The notes under the pieces: model-generated | The model's input: only the letters and a program-made list of their open reading frames with translations | Told to the model about the DNA's origin: nothing | The model's database searches: none | DNA from: Hyphomicrobiales bacterium | GTDB taxonomy: Bacteria > Pseudomonadota > Alphaproteobacteria > Rhizobiales > Xanthobacteraceae | Length of the DNA: 64,000 bases | Direction: 5' to 3' | NCBI GenBank assembly: GCA_016185205.1 | Contig: JACPOA010000112.1 | Span: forward strand, 1-64,000 | In this document: piece by piece, positions 61,915 through 64,000 of the stretch | How the letters are laid out: each line of letters opens with the position of its first letter | How positions within the stretch are numbered: position 1 is the stretch's first letter | Program-made: the position numbers and the translations under genes

Positions 61915-61945
61915 GTATTGAAGCTCGCAGCCGTCGCGGGTGCGA

Positions 61946-62278
61946 TCAATTCATCTGGCTGTGGCGCGGCCGATAGGCGCCGCTGTCGTCGCGCACGAAC
62001 ACTTCGGCGACCTGCGGATGACGGACCGGCTTGTCGGATGTATCGGGCAGCAGGTTCTGCTCGGAGACATAGGCGACGTATTCGGTTTCCGCGTTTTCCG
62101 CGAACAGATGATAGAACGGCTGGTCCTTGCGCGGACGAATCTCGGCCGGGATCGCCTGCCACCATTCCTCGGTGTTGTTGAACACCGGGTCGATGTCGAA
62201 GATCACCCCGCGAAACGAGAACAGGCGGTGTTTGACCACCTGGCCGATGGTGTATTTGGCGGTGCGCGTCTTGTTCAT
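61946..62278 (-). CDS. hspQ: Heat shock protein HspQ (YccV-like)
   Basis: The 110-residue protein has the HspQ/hemimethylated-DNA-binding domain: AKYTIGQVVKHRLFSFRGVIFDIDP, then WWQAIPAEIRPRKDQPFYHLFAE and YVAYVSEQNLLPD. HspQ is a heat-induced protein that promotes Lon-dependent degradation in enterobacteria; the same domain was also described as binding hemimethylated oriC DNA. The tail after TSDKPVRHPQV is the usual C-terminal segment. The start ATG lies just after the repeat at 62316. Confidence 0.92.
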   Translation of the reverse strand: MNKTRTAKYTIGQVVKHRLFSFRGVIFDIDPVFNNTEEWWQAIPAEIRPRKDQPFYHLFAENAETEYVAYVSEQNLLPDTSDKPVRHPQVAEVFVRDDSGAYRPRHSQMN

Positions 62279-62315
62279 AAGCTGACCAGATAGTGCATCA
62301 TTGCGGCTTGCGCCA

Positions 62316-62445
62316 GCGCATGATCCCGAAAAGTGGGCACCGGTTTCCCGCCTTCGCGAAGCCCGCTGCCTACTCCGCCGAAGCAGCCGCTTCGGCTGCG
62401 AAGGCTGGATCGGCGGGCGAAGGAAGGTCGGAAAAGATCATGCGC
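62316..62445. repeat. REP-like element copy D interrupted by a second palindrome
   Basis: The left arm (GCGCATGATCCCGAAAAGTGGGCACCGGTTT, 62316-62346) and the right arm (GGAAAAGATCATGCGC, about 62430-62445) of the 9918-9966 family are separated by about 80 bases. The insert is itself a nested palindrome: CCGCCTTCGCGAAG...CGGGCGAAGGAAGG with an inner GCAGCCG-CTT-CGGCTGC hairpin. Confidence 0.8.
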
Positions 62446-62460
62446 AAGCAAATACATGCA

Positions 62461-63501
62461 TCAAAGCGCATAGCGGGCGCCCATCTCCGGGTCCTTGGCG
62501 GCGACCAGCCGGGCGAGGTCGAGCAGCACTTTGGCCTGTTTCCAGGTGGCGTCGTCCTGCATCTTGCCGTCGATCATCACCGCGCCGGCGCCGTCCGGCA
62601 TGGCGGCGACGATCTTCTTGGCGAAGGCGACCTCGGCCGGATCGGGCGAGAACACGGTCTTGGCGATGGCGATCTGCGAGGGGTGCAGCGACCAGGCCCC
62701 CAGGCAGCCCATGAGAAAGGCGTTACGGAACTGCGCCTCGCAGGCGGCGGCATCGGAGAAGTCGCCGAACGGGCCGTAGAACGGCTTGATGCCGGCGGCG
62801 GCACAGGCATCGACCATCTTGGCGATGGTGTAGTGCCAGAGGTCCTGCTGGTAGGCCGCGCGCGGCGCTTCACCTTGAGCATCGGCGATCACTTTGTATT
62901 CCGGATGACCGCCGCCGACCCGCGTGGTCTTCATCGCGCGCGAGGCGGCGAGGTCGGCCGGGCCCAAGCTCATGCCGTGCATGCGCGGGGAGGCGCTGGC
63001 GATCGCCTCCACATTGTTGACGCCCTGAGCGGTCTCTAAGATTGCGTGGATCAGGATCGGCTTCTTGATCTTGTGGCGGGCCTCTAACTGCGCCAGCAGC
63101 TGGTCGAGATAATGGATGTCCCAGGGGCCGTCGACCTTCGGCAGCATGATGACGTCGAGTCTGTCGCCGACCGCGCCGACGATCTCGGTCACGTCGTCGA
63201 GCGCCCAGGGCGAATTGAGCGCATTGATGCGCGTCCACAGGCCGGTCGCGCCGTAGTCGACCGCCTTGGCCATCGCGATGAAGCCTGCACGCGCGGCCTG
63301 CTTGGCCTCGACCGGGATGGCGTCCTCCAGATTGCCCAGCACCACGTCGACCTGGCGGGCGAGCTCGGGCACCTTGGCGCGCAGCTTGTCCAGATGCGGT
63401 GGCACGAAATGGATCATGCGCTCCAGCCGCACCGGCAGTTCGCGCAGCGGCGCGGGCGCGCCGATGGCGAGCGGGGCAAAGAATTGACGCGGAAGTTTCA
63501 A
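62461..63501 (-). CDS. HpcH/HpaI CoA-ester lyase (malyl-CoA lyase-like)
   Basis: The 346-residue TIM-barrel aldolase has [21 protein letters not shown] (metal Glu/Asp), [25 protein letters not shown] and [11 protein letters not shown], as in L-malyl-CoA/beta-methylmalyl-CoA lyases (Mcl). Such enzymes split malyl-CoA to acetyl-CoA and glyoxylate and serve C1 and propionate assimilation. Citrate-lyase beta paralogues are shorter, and the 346-residue length fits Mcl. It is divergent from the AEC transporter gene at the window edge. Confidence 0.85.
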   Translation of the reverse strand: MKLPRQFFAPLAIGAPAPLRELPVRLERMIHFVPPHLDKLRAKVPELARQVDVVLGNLEDAIPVEAKQAARAGFIAMAKAVDYGATGLWTRINALNSPWALDDVTEIVGAVGDRLDVIMLPKVDGPWDIHYLDQLLAQLEARHKIKKPILIHAILETAQGVNNVEAIASASPRMHGMSLGPADLAASRAMKTTRVGGGHPEYKVIADAQGEAPRAAYQQDLWHYTIAKMVDACAAAGIKPFYGPFGDFSDAAACEAQFRNAFLMGCLGAWSLHPSQIAIAKTVFSPDPAEVAFAKKIVAAMPDGAGAVMIDGKMQDDATWKQAKVLLDLARLVAAKDPEMGARYAL

Positions 63502-63592
63502 GACGCTGGTCCTTCCAAAAGGCCTTTCCGCCGTTTAGAGCAATGCAAAGGCCGCGCCAAGTGGTGAGTTTCGGGCGGCCGGGGCCCATCGA

Positions 63593-64000
63593 ATGATCGA
63601 CGTCCTCAATCTGGCGCTGCCGTTTTTCGGGCTCATCTTCATCGGCTTTGCCTGCGGCAAGCTCAAGCAGATCCCCGATACCGCGCTGGCCTGGATGAAT
63701 TTCTTCATCGTCTATGTGGCGCTGCCGGCGCTGTTCTATCGAATTCTCGCCCAGACCCCGCTCGAGCAGCTGGCGCAGGTCGATTTCGTGTTCGCCACCA
63801 CGCTGGCGACGTTCTGGGCCTTCGCGCTGTCGTTCGCCATCGGCATGGCGATCCGGCGCGGCAATATCGCGGAATCGACCATCGCGGGGCTGGCCGGCGG
63901 CTACGGCAATATCGGCTATATGGGCCCCGGCCTGGCGCTGGCGACGCTCGGGCCGGAGGCGGCGGTGCCGGTGGCGCTGATCTTCTGTTTCGACACGCTG
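63593..64000 (+). CDS. AEC (auxin efflux carrier) family transporter, partial
   Basis: Only the first 136 codons are inside the window; the gene runs off the right edge. The sequence shows membrane helices beginning IDVLNLALPFFGLIFIGFACG, and AGGYGNIGYMGPGLALATLG, a conserved region of AEC carriers. The family exports organic acids and similar anions. ATG 63593 is the start (63587-63592 are CCATCGA-like and give no strong ribosome site). It is divergent from the malyl-CoA-lyase-like gene. Confidence 0.85.
   Translation, partial: MIDVLNLALPFFGLIFIGFACGKLKQIPDTALAWMNFFIVYVALPALFYRILAQTPLEQLAQVDFVFATTLATFWAFALSFAIGMAIRRGNIAESTIAGLAGGYGNIGYMGPGLALATLGPEAAVPVALIFCFDTL

Overview
The window is a gene-dense, GC-rich chromosomal segment of an alphaproteobacterium. 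It most resembles a Hyphomicrobiales (Rhizobiales) member of the Bradyrhizobium/Xanthobacteraceae type (Pseudolabrys-like genomes would fit). The basis is the gene order uvrA-ssb-marC-gyrA-coaD-ppi-ppi-queA-tgt and glmU-glmS-DUF502-recG/sdhE-mfd, a Bradyrhizobium-type beta-glucan locus, GAAC-N7-GAAC SOS boxes, and a family of palindromic intergenic repeats ending in GATCATGCGC. Family assignments come from reading motifs; no database search was run.

Layout. 0.3-3.1 kb: PAS/HisKA_2 sensor kinase, patatin-like lipoprotein, small unknown protein. 3.1-8.5 kb: DUF815 ATPase, then yajC-secD-secF followed by homologues of two mitochondrial complex I assembly factors (NDUFAF3-like and NDUFAF6-like). 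8.5-16.8 kb: trmFO, two very small proteins, MFS transporter, MaoC hydratase, sterol-desaturase-like enzyme, GNAT, GST, SPW protein, SRPBCC protein. 15.8-17.7 kb is a scrapyard: a higA antitoxin remnant, palindromic repeats, fragments resembling the uvrA 3' end, and an intact DUF4258 toxin-like/antitoxin-like pair. 17.7-29.5 kb: divergent uvrA/ssb with two SOS boxes, an inserted orphan nuclease-like gene flanked by a duplicated marC 3' end, marC, gyrA, ankyrin protein, coaD and two cyclophilins.

29.7-38.2 kb: queA-tgt (with a Tgt lacking the zinc cysteines), LigI-like hydrolase, a TctC-type binding protein, a ceramidase-like membrane protein, FAD monooxygenase, CHRD protein, tRNA-Lys and an M20 amidohydrolase. 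38.2-44.8 kb: beta-(1,3)/(1,6)-glucan locus (ndvB-like, an accessory exported protein, ndvC-like) plus two membrane proteins. 45-55.1 kb: glmU, glmS, DUF502, recG, sdhE, mfd. 55.1-64 kb: truncated alcohol dehydrogenase, DsbA-like protein, degenerate GGDEF protein, degenerate adenylate-forming enzyme coupled to a YejA-like binding protein, IalB, HspQ, malyl-CoA-lyase-like enzyme and the start of an AEC transporter.

Most of the window is conserved housekeeping: envelope precursor synthesis (GlmU/GlmS), protein export (YajC/SecDF), DNA repair (UvrA, Ssb, RecG, Mfd), queuosine synthesis, and periplasmic glucans. The most unusual spots are the nuclease-like insertion into the ssb-marC interval, the zinc-motif-less Tgt, the degenerate enzyme pair at 57.5-60.8 kb, and the remnant-rich zone at 15.8-17.7 kb. 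No integrase, transposase or CRISPR array was seen.
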